Source: Pseudomonas fluorescens
Lineage (GTDB): Bacteria > Pseudomonadota > Gammaproteobacteria > Pseudomonadales > Pseudomonadaceae
Assembly: GCF_001623525.1 (NCBI RefSeq)
Contig: NZ_CP015225.1
Span: forward strand, 5,344,501-5,408,500
Direction: 5' to 3'
DNA: 64,000 nt
Shown here: positions 41,951-50,719 of the stretch, one piece after another
How positions within the stretch are numbered: position 1 is the first letter of the stretch
How the letters are laid out: every line of letters begins with the position of its first letter
Notes under the pieces: model-generated
What the model saw: the letters and a program-made list of their open reading frames with translations, nothing else
Told to the model about the DNA's origin: nothing
The model's database searches: none
Position numbers and translations under genes: made by a program

Positions 41951-42016
41951 ATCGCGAGCAAGCTCGCTCCCACAGGGATTTTCACAGATCCTGTGGGAGC
42001 GAGCTTGCTCGCGATA
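41951..42016. repeat. REP doublet, inverted order (outward arms)
   Basis: ATCGCGAGCAAGCTCGCTCC comes first and GGAGCGAGCTTGCTCGCGAT second, the reverse of the usual arm order in this window apart from 53990. The two arms are only about 18 bp apart, giving one long near-perfect palindrome between tkt and epd. Confidence 0.9.
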
Positions 42017-42069
42017 GCGGTGGCTCAGACGACACTGCCTTAATGGATTCAACCAGGTCAGAGAACCCC

Positions 42070-43125
42070 ATGCCCCAACCGCGTCCCTACAAAGTTGCAC
42101 TCAACGGCTACGGCCGGATTGGTCGTTGCGTCTTGCGTGCGTTGTTCGAGCGAGGGGCCAAGGCCGGGTTCGAGATTGTGGCCATCAACGATCTGGCCGA
42201 CATGGCCAGCATCGAATACCTGACACGCTTTGACTCCACCCACGGCCGGTTTCCCGGCGAAGTGCGGGTCGAGGGCGATTGTCTGCATATTAACGGCGAT
42301 TGCGTGAAGGTCTTGCGCAGTGCCACCCCCGAAGGCATCGACTGGGCGTCCCTGGACGTCGATCTGGTGCTCGAGTGCTCTGGCGCCTACCACACCCGCG
42401 AAGACGGCCAGCGTTTTCTCGCTGCCGGCGCGCCACGGGTGTTGTTCTCCCAGCCGATGGCCAGCGAAGCGGACGTGGACGCCACCATCGTCTACGGTGT
42501 GAACCAGGATTGCCTGACCGGCGACGAACTGCTGGTGTCCAACGCGTCCTGCACCACCAACTGCGGCGTGCCGCTGTTGCGCCTGCTGGACCAGGCCATT
42601 GGCCTGGAATACGTGTCGATCACCACCATTCACTCGGCGATGAACGACCAGCCGGTGATCGACGCCTACCACCATGAGGACTTGCGCCGTACCCGTTCGG
42701 CGTTTCAATCGGTGATTCCGGTGTCCACTGGTCTGGCGCGCGGCATTGAACGGCTGCTGCCGGAACTTGCGGGGCGAATTCAGGCCAAAGCCGTGCGGGT
42801 GCCGACGGTCAACGTGTCCTGCCTCGACATTACGATGCAGACCGTGAGCGATACCGACGCCACCGAGGTCAACCGGATCCTGCGCGAAGCCGCCACCAGC
42901 GGTCCGCTCAAAGGCCTTCTGGCCTACACCGAGTTGCCTCATGCCAGTTGTGATTTTAACCATGACCCGCATTCGGCCATCGTCGATGCCAGCCAGACCC
43001 GTGTTTCCGGGCCTCGGCTTGTGAACATCCTGGCCTGGTTCGACAACGAATGGGGGTTTGCCAACCGAATGCTGGATGTTGCCGAGCATTACCTGCAAAC
43101 CGCTTCAAAAAAACCTGCTCTCTAA
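42070..43125 (+). CDS. epd: Erythrose-4-phosphate dehydrogenase
   Basis: A 351-residue GAPDH-family enzyme that oxidises erythrose 4-phosphate for pyridoxal phosphate synthesis. It shows NGYGRIGRCVLRAL, the catalytic SNASCTTNC and WFDNEWGFANRMLD. Epd rather than GapA is supported by the gene order tkt-epd-pgk-fba and by TTIHSAMNDQPVIDAYHHEDLRR-type sequence around residue 185. The start at 42070 (MPQPRPYKVAL) is preferred to 42043. Confidence 0.93.
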   Translation: MPQPRPYKVALNGYGRIGRCVLRALFERGAKAGFEIVAINDLADMASIEYLTRFDSTHGRFPGEVRVEGDCLHINGDCVKVLRSATPEGIDWASLDVDLVLECSGAYHTREDGQRFLAAGAPRVLFSQPMASEADVDATIVYGVNQDCLTGDELLVSNASCTTNCGVPLLRLLDQAIGLEYVSITTIHSAMNDQPVIDAYHHEDLRRTRSAFQSVIPVSTGLARGIERLLPELAGRIQAKAVRVPTVNVSCLDITMQTVSDTDATEVNRILREAATSGPLKGLLAYTELPHASCDFNHDPHSAIVDASQTRVSGPRLVNILAWFDNEWGFANRMLDVAEHYLQTASKKPAL

Positions 43126-43149
43126 ACAGTTACCCAGGAATTGCGACCC

Positions 43150-44313
43150 ATGACCGTGTTGAAGATGTCCGACCTCGATCTGCAAGGTAAGCGCGTACTG
43201 ATCCGCGAAGACCTCAACGTCCCCGTCAAGGACGGTGTTGTCACCAGCGACGCGCGTATCCTGGCTTCGCTGCCGACCATCAAGCTGGCCCTGGAAAAAG
43301 GCGCGGCCGTGATGGTCTGCTCCCACCTGGGCCGTCCGACCGAAGGTGAGTTCTCGGCGGAAAACAGCCTCAAGCCTGTGGCCGATTACCTGAGCCGTGC
43401 CCTGGGCCGCGATGTGCCATTGGTGGCTGACTACCTGGGCGGCGTGGACGTGAAGGCCGGCGATGTCGTGCTGTTCGAAAACGTGCGCTTCAACAAGGGC
43501 GAGAAAAAGAACGCCGACGAACTGGCCCAGCAATACGCCGCCCTTTGCGACGTGTTCGTGATGGACGCCTTTGGCACCGCCCACCGTGCCGAGGGTTCGA
43601 CCCACGGCGTGGCGAAGTTCGCCAAAGTCGCCGCAGCAGGTCCGTTGCTGGCTGCTGAACTGGACGCACTGGGCAAGGCCCTGGGCTCCCCGGCCCAGCC
43701 GATGGCCGCCATCGTTGCCGGCTCCAAGGTCTCCACCAAGCTGGACGTGCTCAACAGCCTGAGCCAGGTCTGCAACCAGTTGATCGTCGGTGGCGGCATC
43801 GCCAACACCTTTCTCGCCGCTGCGGGTCACCCGGTCGGCAAATCCCTGTACGAACCGGACCTGCTGGACACCGCTCGGGAAATCGCCGCCAAGGTCAGCG
43901 TACCGTTGCCAGTGGACGTGGTCGTGGCCAAGGAATTCGCAGAAAGCGCCACCGCCACTGTCAAGCTGATCGATGACGTAGCCGAGGACGACATGATCCT
44001 CGACATCGGCCCGCAAACCGCAGCCAACTTCGCCGAACTGCTGAAGTCTTCCAAAACCATCCTGTGGAACGGCCCGGTCGGCGTGTTCGAGTTCGACCAG
44101 TTCGGCAACGGCACCAAGGTGCTGGCCCAGGCTATCGCCGACAGCGCTGCGTTCTCCATCGCAGGTGGCGGCGACACCCTGGCGGCCATCGACAAATATG
44201 GCGTGGCCGAGCAGATCTCCTACATTTCTACGGGCGGCGGCGCATTCCTCGAGTTCGTCGAAGGCAAAGTGTTGCCAGCCGTGGAAGTCCTGGAAAGCCG
44301 GGCCAAGGCCTGA
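43150..44313 (+). CDS. pgk: Phosphoglycerate kinase
   Basis: A 387-residue glycolytic/gluconeogenic kinase. It has [38 protein letters not shown] and the C-terminal [13 protein letters not shown], all at usual positions. ATG 43150 follows 24 bases after the epd stop with CAGGAA upstream. It is part of the epd-pgk-fba block. Confidence 0.97.
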   Translation: MTVLKMSDLDLQGKRVLIREDLNVPVKDGVVTSDARILASLPTIKLALEKGAAVMVCSHLGRPTEGEFSAENSLKPVADYLSRALGRDVPLVADYLGGVDVKAGDVVLFENVRFNKGEKKNADELAQQYAALCDVFVMDAFGTAHRAEGSTHGVAKFAKVAAAGPLLAAELDALGKALGSPAQPMAAIVAGSKVSTKLDVLNSLSQVCNQLIVGGGIANTFLAAAGHPVGKSLYEPDLLDTAREIAAKVSVPLPVDVVVAKEFAESATATVKLIDDVAEDDMILDIGPQTAANFAELLKSSKTILWNGPVGVFEFDQFGNGTKVLAQAIADSAAFSIAGGGDTLAAIDKYGVAEQISYISTGGGAFLEFVEGKVLPAVEVLESRAKA

Positions 44314-44344
44314 AGCTGCGTTGACCAGGCAAAGGAGTGTTCTG

Positions 44345-44569
44345 ATGGTCAAGACGATCCCGTTGCTGTTGGCGGCGACGATGCTGGTGGCCTGCTCAAG
44401 CGGCCCGCAGGCTCCGGCCCCGCAACCCGGCACGCCGACGCCTGAAGATGGCTGTTACCAGGCCGACTGGCAGGCCGAGACCAACCCGGTGCTGAACAAG
44501 CGTTCCGGGCCGGACGGCCTGGACAAATACGAGACGCAAACCCCGACCAAGGAACATGGCTGTCCTTGA
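44345..44569 (+). CDS. Small lipoprotein
   Basis: A 74-residue protein with a lipoprotein signal (MVKTIPLLLAATMLVAC) and a short Pro-rich mature region with two more Cys. AAAGGAG precedes the ATG. It lies between pgk and the MliC-type gene. No known domain is recognised; function unknown. Confidence 0.75.
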   Translation: MVKTIPLLLAATMLVACSSGPQAPAPQPGTPTPEDGCYQADWQAETNPVLNKRSGPDGLDKYETQTPTKEHGCP

Positions 44570-44625
44570 CGGGTCTGACTCTTAACTCATGGCTGGCGGC
44601 GTGTGCCGTCAGTCGAGGAACACGG

Positions 44626-44958
44626 ATGAAAGGCTTGATCGCCGTCGTGGCGTTGGTATTGCTGGGCGGTTGTGCGCAGTTGGACTTTTTACACTCGTCC
44701 GAACCTGTTGAAGGTTGGACGACCTGGACCTGTGACAGCGAGGCCAAAGTGCTCTGGCGCTACACCGATACCGCCCACAAGGAAGTCGACGTGCGCCTCG
44801 GCGGTGCCGATAAGGTTTATCGCCTGAAGCTTGAGCCGGGTGCTGAAGGTTCGCTGTACAGCGACGACATGCTGGCGTTTCACGTCAAGGGTGAGGAAGG
44901 CCTGGTGTATTGGGTCGCCACCAATGACTTGATTGGGCGGGGTTGCAAGGCCAATTGA
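44626..44958 (+). CDS. MliC-family lysozyme inhibitor lipoprotein
   Basis: A 110-residue lipoprotein (lipobox LLGGC near residue 15). The mature part has the MliC pattern: a WTCDSEAKVLWRYTD strand pair, DDMLAFHVKGEEGLVYW and a closing RGCKAN with the second Cys. MliC proteins inhibit C-type lysozyme at the cell envelope. GAGGAA lies just before the ATG. Confidence 0.85.
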   Translation: MKGLIAVVALVLLGGCAQLDFLHSSEPVEGWTTWTCDSEAKVLWRYTDTAHKEVDVRLGGADKVYRLKLEPGAEGSLYSDDMLAFHVKGEEGLVYWVATNDLIGRGCKAN

Positions 44959-45120
44959 TCCACGGAGACCCAATGTGGGAGCGGGCCTCTATAGTTTTGA
45001 GATTTTGTTTCACCGAACACGCAGGCCGGGGCCGACCCCCGATCCGCAATGACTTGAATAGCCGCCGCCGCTCCGGCAGGCTGGCACGATTAACGACCCT
45101 CGACCGGGAGAGACACACTA

Positions 45121-46185
45121 ATGGCACTTATCAGCATGCGTCAGATGCTGGACCACGCAGCCGAGTTCGGCTACGGCGTTCCAGCCTTTAACGTCAACAA
45201 CCTTGAGCAGATGCGCGCCATCATGGAAGCCGCTGACAAGACTGACTCTCCGGTGATCGTCCAGGCTTCGGCCGGCGCCCGTAAATATGCCGGTGCGCCA
45301 TTCCTGCGTCACCTGATCCTGGCGGCGATCGAGGAATTCCCGCACATCCCGGTGTGCATGCACCAGGACCACGGCACCAGCCCTGACGTCTGCCAGCGCT
45401 CCATCCAGCTGGGCTTCAGCTCGGTGATGATGGACGGCTCCCTGGGCGAAGACGGCAAGACTCCGACCGATTACGAATACAACGTGCGCGTCACCCAGCA
45501 GACCGTTGCCATGGCCCACGCCTGCGGTGTCTCCGTGGAAGGCGAACTGGGTTGCCTGGGCTCGCTGGAAACCGGCATGGCCGGTGAAGAAGACGGCATC
45601 GGCGCCGAAGGCGTGTTGGATCACAGCCAGATGCTGACCGACCCGGAAGAGGCTGCGGACTTCGTCAAGAAAACCCAGGTCGACGCCCTGGCCATCGCCA
45701 TCGGCACCAGCCACGGCGCCTACAAATTCACCAAGCCGCCTACCGGCGACGTACTGGCCATCGACCGCATCAAGGAAATCCACAAGCGCATCCCCAACAC
45801 CCACTTGGTGATGCACGGTTCTTCCTCGGTACCGCAGGAGTGGCTGGCGATCATCAACCAGTACGGCGGCGACATCAAAGAAACCTACGGCGTGCCGGTT
45901 GAAGAAATCGTCGAAGGCATCAAGTACGGCGTGCGCAAGGTCAACATCGACACCGACCTGCGCCTGGCCTCTACCGGTGCCATGCGTCGTTTGATGGCGA
46001 CTAACCCGAGTGAGTTCGATCCGCGTAAGTTCTTTGGCGCTACTGTGACGGCCATGCGTGATGTGTGCATTGCGCGTTATGAGGCGTTTGGGACGGCGGG
46101 TAATGCTTCGAAGATCAAGCCGATTTCGTTGGAAGCGATGTATCAGCGGTATTTGAAGGGTGAGTTGAACGCTAAGGTCAACTAA
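45121..46185 (+). CDS. fba: Class II fructose-bisphosphate aldolase
   Basis: A 354-residue zinc aldolase of the class II Calvin-type subfamily. It shows [16 protein letters not shown], the zinc-site segment [33 protein letters not shown], and [12 protein letters not shown]. It catalyses reversible cleavage of fructose 1,6-bisphosphate. It ends the epd-pgk-fba block and is followed by a terminator. Confidence 0.97.
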   Translation: MALISMRQMLDHAAEFGYGVPAFNVNNLEQMRAIMEAADKTDSPVIVQASAGARKYAGAPFLRHLILAAIEEFPHIPVCMHQDHGTSPDVCQRSIQLGFSSVMMDGSLGEDGKTPTDYEYNVRVTQQTVAMAHACGVSVEGELGCLGSLETGMAGEEDGIGAEGVLDHSQMLTDPEEAADFVKKTQVDALAIAIGTSHGAYKFTKPPTGDVLAIDRIKEIHKRIPNTHLVMHGSSSVPQEWLAIINQYGGDIKETYGVPVEEIVEGIKYGVRKVNIDTDLRLASTGAMRRLMATNPSEFDPRKFFGATVTAMRDVCIARYEAFGTAGNASKIKPISLEAMYQRYLKGELNAKVN

Positions 46186-46202
46186 GGCTTCAGTGGTGTG
46201 AG

Positions 46203-46231
46203 AAAACCCGCAGTGATGCGGGTTTTTTTGT
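46203..46231 (+). terminator. Rho-independent terminator after fba
   Basis: The stem AACCCGCA/TGCGGGTT with a GTGA loop is followed by a T7 run, 17 bases after the fba stop. Confidence 0.92.
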
Positions 46232-46280
46232 TTTGGATTTGTGTGTAAATCCCCTTTGACCCTACACAGAATACTGCACG

Positions 46281-46595
46281 TTAATCGTCCAGTTCACATT
46301 GCAAAGCGACTTCAAAGTCCTGCCCCCCATAAAAAACGCCCAAGATGAAAACCTGCTCGGCATCAACGACAAAGGCAATCACGGTCCGCTTGCGGTAGTT
46401 TGTGATACGCAGCCCCGGGCGTATGTCGTCCCTCTGGTTGCCTCGGTGCGGGAACGTCCGTAGTTCCTCGCAATAGGTCACGATGGCGTTGGTATACCGT
46501 TGCGCGGTTTCTGGCGAAGACGCCGTGGCAATGTAGCTATATAGCGCAGCTAACTGTTCAAGGGCTTCCGGGACAAAATCAACGCTATACGCCAT
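46281..46595 (-). CDS. ParE/RelE-family toxin
   Basis: A 104-residue type II toxin. It has an N-terminal helical hairpin (FVPEALEQLAALYSYIA) and the C-terminal strands with FPHRGNQRDDIRPGLRITNYRKRT-type core and VFILGVFYGGQDFE. This fits ParE toxins that poison gyrase (family knowledge), though RelE-like RNase activity cannot be ruled out. Its ATG overlaps the antitoxin stop (TAATG), so translation is coupled. Confidence 0.88.
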   Translation of the reverse strand: MAYSVDFVPEALEQLAALYSYIATASSPETAQRYTNAIVTYCEELRTFPHRGNQRDDIRPGLRITNYRKRTVIAFVVDAEQVFILGVFYGGQDFEVALQCELDD

Positions 46596-46873
46596 TACGA
46601 TTTGATAGTGGCATTCTGGTGCTCTGCCGCCAATCGGGAGCGCACTTCATCGATGCTCAGCGCGCGTGAGGGATCAGCTTTCAATGCATCGTAAGCGGGG
46701 GCTACTTGGCCTACGAGCCAGTTTTCCAAAGCGCGATCACGGGCCAGCAGCGCCCGGAGGCCATCACGAATGACTTCGCTTTCAGTGGCATATTCACCGG
46801 CAGCAACCTTGGCTTTCACCACGTCGGCCATCTGGTTAGGCAGCGTTATGCTGAACTGTTGAGTGCTACGCAT
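46595..46873 (-). CDS. ParD-like ribbon-helix-helix antitoxin
   Basis: A 92-residue protein. The N-terminus QQFSITLPNQMADVVKAKV is a ribbon-helix-helix DNA-binding fold; AAGEYATESEVIRDGLRAL is the typical ParD continuation. The C-terminus should wrap the toxin. Start 46873 (MRSTQQFS) is preferred; the open frame runs to 47047. It probably represses its own operon. Placed between fba and a repeat-rich segment, it may have arrived by transfer. Confidence 0.9.
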   Translation of the reverse strand: MRSTQQFSITLPNQMADVVKAKVAAGEYATESEVIRDGLRALLARDRALENWLVGQVAPAYDALKADPSRALSIDEVRSRLAAEHQNATIKS

Positions 46874-47059
46874 AATGGGTATCCTGGATAAGATAGGATT
46901 TAATCCTACTCTGCTCTGGAGAATATGCACATGACTTTCCTGAGTCAGCGATGACTGTAGGCGGATGGTAGGCGAGTCCGCTCGCGTTAAAGGCGTGTCA
47001 GCCAACAGCCCTTGTCGCTGCGCCAACACTGTCGCGAGCAGACTCATCCCGTAGGATTT

Positions 47060-47344
47060 TTACTGTCCTTCGAGCCCGCGCTGTTCAATCACTCCAAAAA
47101 CATCCGCCACATCCTGGACCATGATTCGGGCGATGTTGGTGATGGTGTTGATGTCGGTCTCGGCCGAATCGCGCAGCGTGGTGCAGGCCATGAGCGTCAG
47201 GTAGTCGAGGGTGGCGTGCAGGCGTTCGCTGGCGCAGGCGTGGAGTTCGGTCAGTGGGGCGGTTTTATCGATGAACAGGACCGGGTGGGTGGTGGCGGTT
47301 GGGGTGAGCGGGGTGAAGCTGCTGGATGATTGCTTTGTTGTCAT
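47060..47344 (-). CDS. Small Pseudomonas protein, DUF6124/DUF3077-like
   Basis: A 94-residue protein with a Ser/Thr-rich N-terminus, then LFIDKTAPLTELHACASERLH and a helical C-terminus ending with VADVFGVIEQR. The pattern (one strand, then LxxLxxxASERLxxT) resembles small pseudomonad-restricted proteins of the DUF6124/DUF3077 kind. The start at 47344 is preceded by GAGGA. Function unknown; family call moderate. Confidence 0.65.
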   Translation of the reverse strand: MTTKQSSSSFTPLTPTATTHPVLFIDKTAPLTELHACASERLHATLDYLTLMACTTLRDSAETDINTITNIARIMVQDVADVFGVIEQRGLEGQ

Positions 47345-47491
47345 AAGGTTGAAGTCCTCGAAGAAAAAGAAATGCCACATATTCCTCGATAGGGCTGCGA
47401 AACCCTCCGCTGACCAAAGCCAGCAGGTGAATCGAACTATAGAAGGGAATTTTTGACGCAACAACCGACCTGTAGGGCGCCCGCAAACCCC

Positions 47492-47610
47492 GTGGCGAGG
47501 GAGCTTGCTCCCGCTCGGTGGCGCAGCCGCCGTAAATCCTGGGTATGGGGTCGGTCTGACGAAAAGAGGGGACTGCTTCGCAGTCCAGCGGGAGCAAGCT
47601 CCCTCGCCAC
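47492..47610. repeat. REPIN (GTGGCGAGGGAGC type)
   Basis: Inverted GTGGCGAGGGAGCTTGCTCC arms, about 80 bp apart, form the first of three repeat types in this gap. Confidence 0.92.
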
Positions 47611-47664
47611 GGTGAGTAAATTCCTACGAGACTTTCAGAAGGCCGGGCGAGCAATTGCTTGTGC

Positions 47665-47768
47665 TCGTTCCCACGCTCGTGGGAATGCATCCCGTGACGC
47701 TCTGCGTCACTTTCCAGAAGCGGAACGCGGAGCGTCCCTGGCGGCATTCCCACGCGGAGTGGGAACGA
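47665..47768. repeat. CGTTCCCAC-type 104-bp palindromic repeat
   Basis: The ends TCGTTCCCAC and GTGGGAACGA are inverted. Internally TGGGAATGC pairs with GCATTCCCA, and CGCTCTGCGTCA and CGCGGAGCG-like segments form inner hairpins. It is a palindromic intergenic repeat distinct from REPINs and is seen once in this window. Confidence 0.75.
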
Positions 47769-47896
47769 TCAGGTAAATCACCGCCATGGCGAGCAAGCCC
47801 GCCCCAACAGGGGGAGCGCGTTCGCGTCAAAAGCGTTGTGATCGTCCCCGCAGGATGAGCGCGTCCACTCCAAGCCAGGCCGGCTATAAGGCCGCC

Positions 47897-48010
47897 TCGG
47901 GCATGCCGAGCCTAGGCGAGGCACCGAGTGGTGGGGCAAGAGCGTTTTGCTTACTTTTGCGCTTCTCAAAAGTGAGACGCCGTAAGGCGGAACCATAAGC
48001 CGCCGTTACC
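47897..48010 (-). repeat. 115-bp intergenic repeat, copy 2 (inverted)
   Basis: It reads on the minus strand GGTAACGG to GCATGCCCGA. It matches copy 1 at 3856-3970 through the CCACCACTCGGTGCCTCGCC core, with scattered differences in the hairpin half. The adjacent GGCGGCCTTATAGCCG segment also occurs near copy 1. Confidence 0.8.
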
Positions 48011-48056
48011 GCAGCAATGGATATACACACGGTACCTCTCTATCGAAAGCACCCGA

Positions 48057-48725
48057 TCAAGTGTTGTGATCGATATCCAACTTACTGAACGTCACTTTCC
48101 CACCCTCGCTGGTATACCCACTGTTGTCCTGCACATACACGCCAGCCTTGAAGTACAACGGCTTGACCCGCCACGTAGAACTGATGGTGGTGTACCAACT
48201 ACGACCCGCCGCAGTAATACCCAAGTCGCCGGTTCGATCAAGGTGAAGCCGGTAACTGAAGGACTGAGAAAGCTTCACGCCGCTGGCCACGGTAATAACC
48301 CGACCCTCGTCGTCATCGGGGCGCATGCGCACTTTGGCGACGATGTTGCCGGTCTTGCTGTCGTCCTTGTACTGGTACTCCAGCTTCACCATGGGTTTGC
48401 TGCTGTCCTTGGCATGAATCTGCCCGATCACGATCTTGCCAGTGCTGGGTACCTGGTTGACCACCAGGGTCGCACTCAATTTATTGTCGGCAGCGGGATA
48501 CAGCCAGTTGCGCAAGGTGCCGTCTTTATAGGTTTCTCGCAATTCACTGCGCGGGTAAATCGCGTTCTCAGTCTTGGTGCCAGTCACCGGTGACCAGAAA
48601 TACACCGTGCTGCCTTCGGAATTGAAGTACTTATCTTGGAAGCCATCCAACAGCCGAGGCGTTTCAATGGTTTTCGGTGGGCTGCCCTCGGGGATGCTCA
48701 AGTTCCAGGTTGCAAGATCGACCAT
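48057..48725 (-). CDS. PL7 alginate lyase, tandem paralogue 1
   Basis: A 222-residue single-domain polysaccharide lyase family 7 enzyme. The three PL7 motifs are present: RSELRE (59-64), GQIH (His104) and YFKAGVYVQ (191-199), supplying the catalytic Arg, His and Tyr. It cleaves alginate by beta-elimination. No signal peptide is visible, as in the P. aeruginosa PL7 lyase PA1167. Start 48725 is fixed by AAAGGATC upstream. It is the most divergent of three paralogues. Each copy has its own upstream region. Confidence 0.93.
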   Translation of the reverse strand: MVDLATWNLSIPEGSPPKTIETPRLLDGFQDKYFNSEGSTVYFWSPVTGTKTENAIYPRSELRETYKDGTLRNWLYPAADNKLSATLVVNQVPSTGKIVIGQIHAKDSSKPMVKLEYQYKDDSKTGNIVAKVRMRPDDDEGRVITVASGVKLSQSFSYRLHLDRTGDLGITAAGRSWYTTISSTWRVKPLYFKAGVYVQDNSGYTSEGGKVTFSKLDIDHNT

Positions 48726-48773
48726 GTTCGGATCCTTTCTGTACATAAGAAATGATTTACGCCACAGCCGAAG

Positions 48774-48914
48774 GCTCTAGGACGCGCTTTCACTGAGGCC
48801 AGGAGGAAGCGGAGCTCATTTTTTTTCACGGGGCTCCGGCGGAAGGCTGGCGTCAGCAGACCGTCAGAGTGACGTTTGCCGCTTTGGTGCCCGAGACAGA
48901 TGACCGTTAGTCGG
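48774..48914 (-). promoter_or_regulatory. Conserved upstream region of PL7 copy 1
   Basis: Three blocks are shared with the other copies at near-identical distance from the ATG. On the plus strand they are GGCTCTA (48774), a diverged GGCGTCAGCAGACCGTC (48849) and TGACCGTTAGTCGG (48901). The middle block is the least conserved here. The blocks probably contain the promoter and a regulator site, but no known consensus was recognised. Confidence 0.6.
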
Positions 48915-49054
48915 CTAAAGCAGATTTTTTTTGAACGATGGCGATATGGCACTGCTGCGTGCCTTGTGCTCGATTGAGCGTGAGATGGGTTGCCGAGGCG
49001 TCGAGGAGGGCCCCGCAAGCAGCATCCGTGCTGCCATGGCGCCAGGAAAAGTGA

Positions 49055-49723
49055 TCAGATGTTGTGTTTGATTTCCAACAAGCTGAACGTCACTTTGCCG
49101 CCTTCGGTGGTGTAGCCGGTGTTGTCCTGCACATACGCCCCTGCTTTGAAATACAGGGGCTTGACCTTCCAGCTAGGATCGACGGTGGTTCTCCAGTTGT
49201 AGCCCGCTGCGCTGATACCCAGTGCGCCCTTCGGGCTCAGGTGGATCATGTAGGAGAAGCTGCGGTCCAGCTTCACGCCGGTGGCGATGGTAATGACTTG
49301 GCCGGTTTCATCGTCGGGACGCAGGCGCACCTTGGCGACGATGTTGCCGGTGGAGCTGTAGGTTTTGTACTGGTACTCCAGTTTCACCATGGGGCTGGTG
49401 CTGTCTTTGGTGTGGATCTGGCCGATCACGATCTTGCCGGTGCTGGGTACCTGGTTGACGGTCACGGTCGCGCGCAGGATGTTGTCCGCCGCCGGATACA
49501 GCCAATTGCGCAAGGTGCCGTCGCTGTAGGTTTCCCGCAGTTCGCTGCGCGGATAAATCGCGTTGGCAGTCTTGGTACCGGTCACCGGTACCCAGAAGAA
49601 CAGCGTGCCGGTGTCGGAGTGGAAGTATTCATCCTTGAACCCCTGGGCCAGCCGAGGTGTTTCGATGGTGATGGCGGGGCTGCCTTCGGGAATGCTCAAG
49701 TTCCAAGTGTTGAGATCGATCAT
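49055..49723 (-). CDS. PL7 alginate lyase, tandem paralogue 2
   Basis: A 222-residue PL7 lyase with RSELRE, GQIH and YFKAGAYVQ intact. It is closest to paralogue 3, as seen in the shared QYKTYSSTGNIVAK and RPDDETGQVITIATG blocks. The start at 49723 (MIDLNTWNLS) is aligned with the other copies; a longer frame to 49789 would run into the conserved upstream DNA. No signal peptide. All key residues are present, so activity is expected. Confidence 0.93.
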   Translation of the reverse strand: MIDLNTWNLSIPEGSPAITIETPRLAQGFKDEYFHSDTGTLFFWVPVTGTKTANAIYPRSELRETYSDGTLRNWLYPAADNILRATVTVNQVPSTGKIVIGQIHTKDSTSPMVKLEYQYKTYSSTGNIVAKVRLRPDDETGQVITIATGVKLDRSFSYMIHLSPKGALGISAAGYNWRTTVDPSWKVKPLYFKAGAYVQDNTGYTTEGGKVTFSLLEIKHNI

Positions 49724-49772
49724 GGTCGGATCCTGCGTAACGGGCGTAAAAGTGCTGAGTACCAAAGCGGGA

Positions 49773-49914
49773 GGCTCTACTCCGAGCATTTGGAGTGTGT
49801 TGATCGCGCAGGAAGGGGGTTTTTTGAACAGCCATCCGGCGGATGTTTGACGTCAATTGTCCGTCAAGCATGTCAATTGCAGCATTTATGCCTGGATGGA
49901 TGACCGTTAGTCGG
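49773..49914 (-). promoter_or_regulatory. Conserved upstream region of PL7 copy 2
   Basis: On the plus strand: GGCTCTA (49773), TTGACGTCAATTGTCCGTC (49847-49865) and TGACCGTTAGTCGG (49901-49914). The middle block includes the perfect palindrome TTGACGTCAA. Distances to the ATG are 50, 124 and 178 bases, matching copies 1 and 3 within two bases. Confidence 0.65.
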
Positions 49915-50005
49915 TAGTTTCGAACTCGCGCTGAACTATTACGCGTCTACAGTGTATGGCTGGGCTGGCAGCATTCCGTTGCTGCCCTGGCGCCACGCAA
50001 AGCGC

Positions 50006-50671
50006 CTAGATGTGATCGATATCCAGCAGGCTGAACGTCACGGTCCCACCTTCGGTGGGATAACCGGTATTGTCCTGCACGTACACGCCCGCCTTGAAGT
50101 ACAGCGGCTTGTCGCTCCACGTGGAACTGATGGGGGAGCTCCACTGGTAACCCGCGCCATTGATGGTCAGGACGCCGGCGGGGCTGAGATGGATCAGGTA
50201 AGAGAAGGATTGATTCAGCTTGATGCCCGTGGCGATGGTGATGACTTGGCCTGTTTCGTCGTCGGGGCGCATGCGCACCTTGGCGACAATGTTGCCGGTG
50301 GAACTGTAGGTTTTATATTGGTATTCCAGCTTCAACAGGGGGCTGGTGCTGTTCTTGGTATGGATCTGACCAATCACGACCTTGCCGGTGCTGGGCACCT
50401 GGCTGACGGCCAGGGTGGCAGCCAGCTTATTGTCCGCCGCCGGGTACAGCCAATTGCGCAAGGTGCCGTCGCTGTAGGTTTCACGAAGTTCACTGCGCGG
50501 ATAAATAGCATTAGCGGTTGTGGAGCCGGTCACCGGCGCCCAGAAAAAAACCGTGCCGGAGTCGGAGTGGAAATACGGGGCCTGGAACCCCTGCACGAGT
50601 TGGGAGGTTTCGATGGTAGCCGGAGGGCTGCCTTCGGGGATGCTCAGGTTCCAGGTTGAGAGATCGATCAT
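50006..50671 (-). CDS. PL7 alginate lyase, tandem paralogue 3
   Basis: A 221-residue PL7 lyase with RSELRE, GQIH and YFKAGVYVQ. It starts MIDLSTWNLSIPEGSPP and lacks a signal peptide. It is the first of the three in the direction of transcription, next to the divergent REC-PAS-GGDEF-EAL gene. The repeat unit (gene plus upstream DNA) is about 950-1000 bp, pointing to tandem duplication. Confidence 0.93.
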   Translation of the reverse strand: MIDLSTWNLSIPEGSPPATIETSQLVQGFQAPYFHSDSGTVFFWAPVTGSTTANAIYPRSELRETYSDGTLRNWLYPAADNKLAATLAVSQVPSTGKVVIGQIHTKNSTSPLLKLEYQYKTYSSTGNIVAKVRMRPDDETGQVITIATGIKLNQSFSYLIHLSPAGVLTINGAGYQWSSPISSTWSDKPLYFKAGVYVQDNTGYPTEGGTVTFSLLDIDHI

Positions 50672-50719
50672 GGCGGGATCCTATGTCACTCGATGAAGAA
50701 GCTGCACACCACAAGGCAA

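Larger units (their letters stand above)
47345..48056. other. 712-bp repeat cluster without genes
   Basis: This holds a REPIN (47492-47610), a CGTTCCCAC palindrome (47665-47768) and the inverted copy 2 of the 115-bp repeat (47897-48010). No credible gene was seen; short frames cross the repeats. It separates the toxin-antitoxin and DUF6124-like genes from the PL7 array. Confidence 0.7.

Noticed and set aside
42070..43125. Calling this gene gapA
   Set aside because: The order tkt-epd-pgk-fba and the active-site context fit erythrose-4-phosphate dehydrogenase better than glyceraldehyde-3-phosphate dehydrogenase.
47345..48056. Insertion sequence remnant
   Set aside because: There are palindromic repeats but no transposase fragment and no matching terminal repeats around a coding region.
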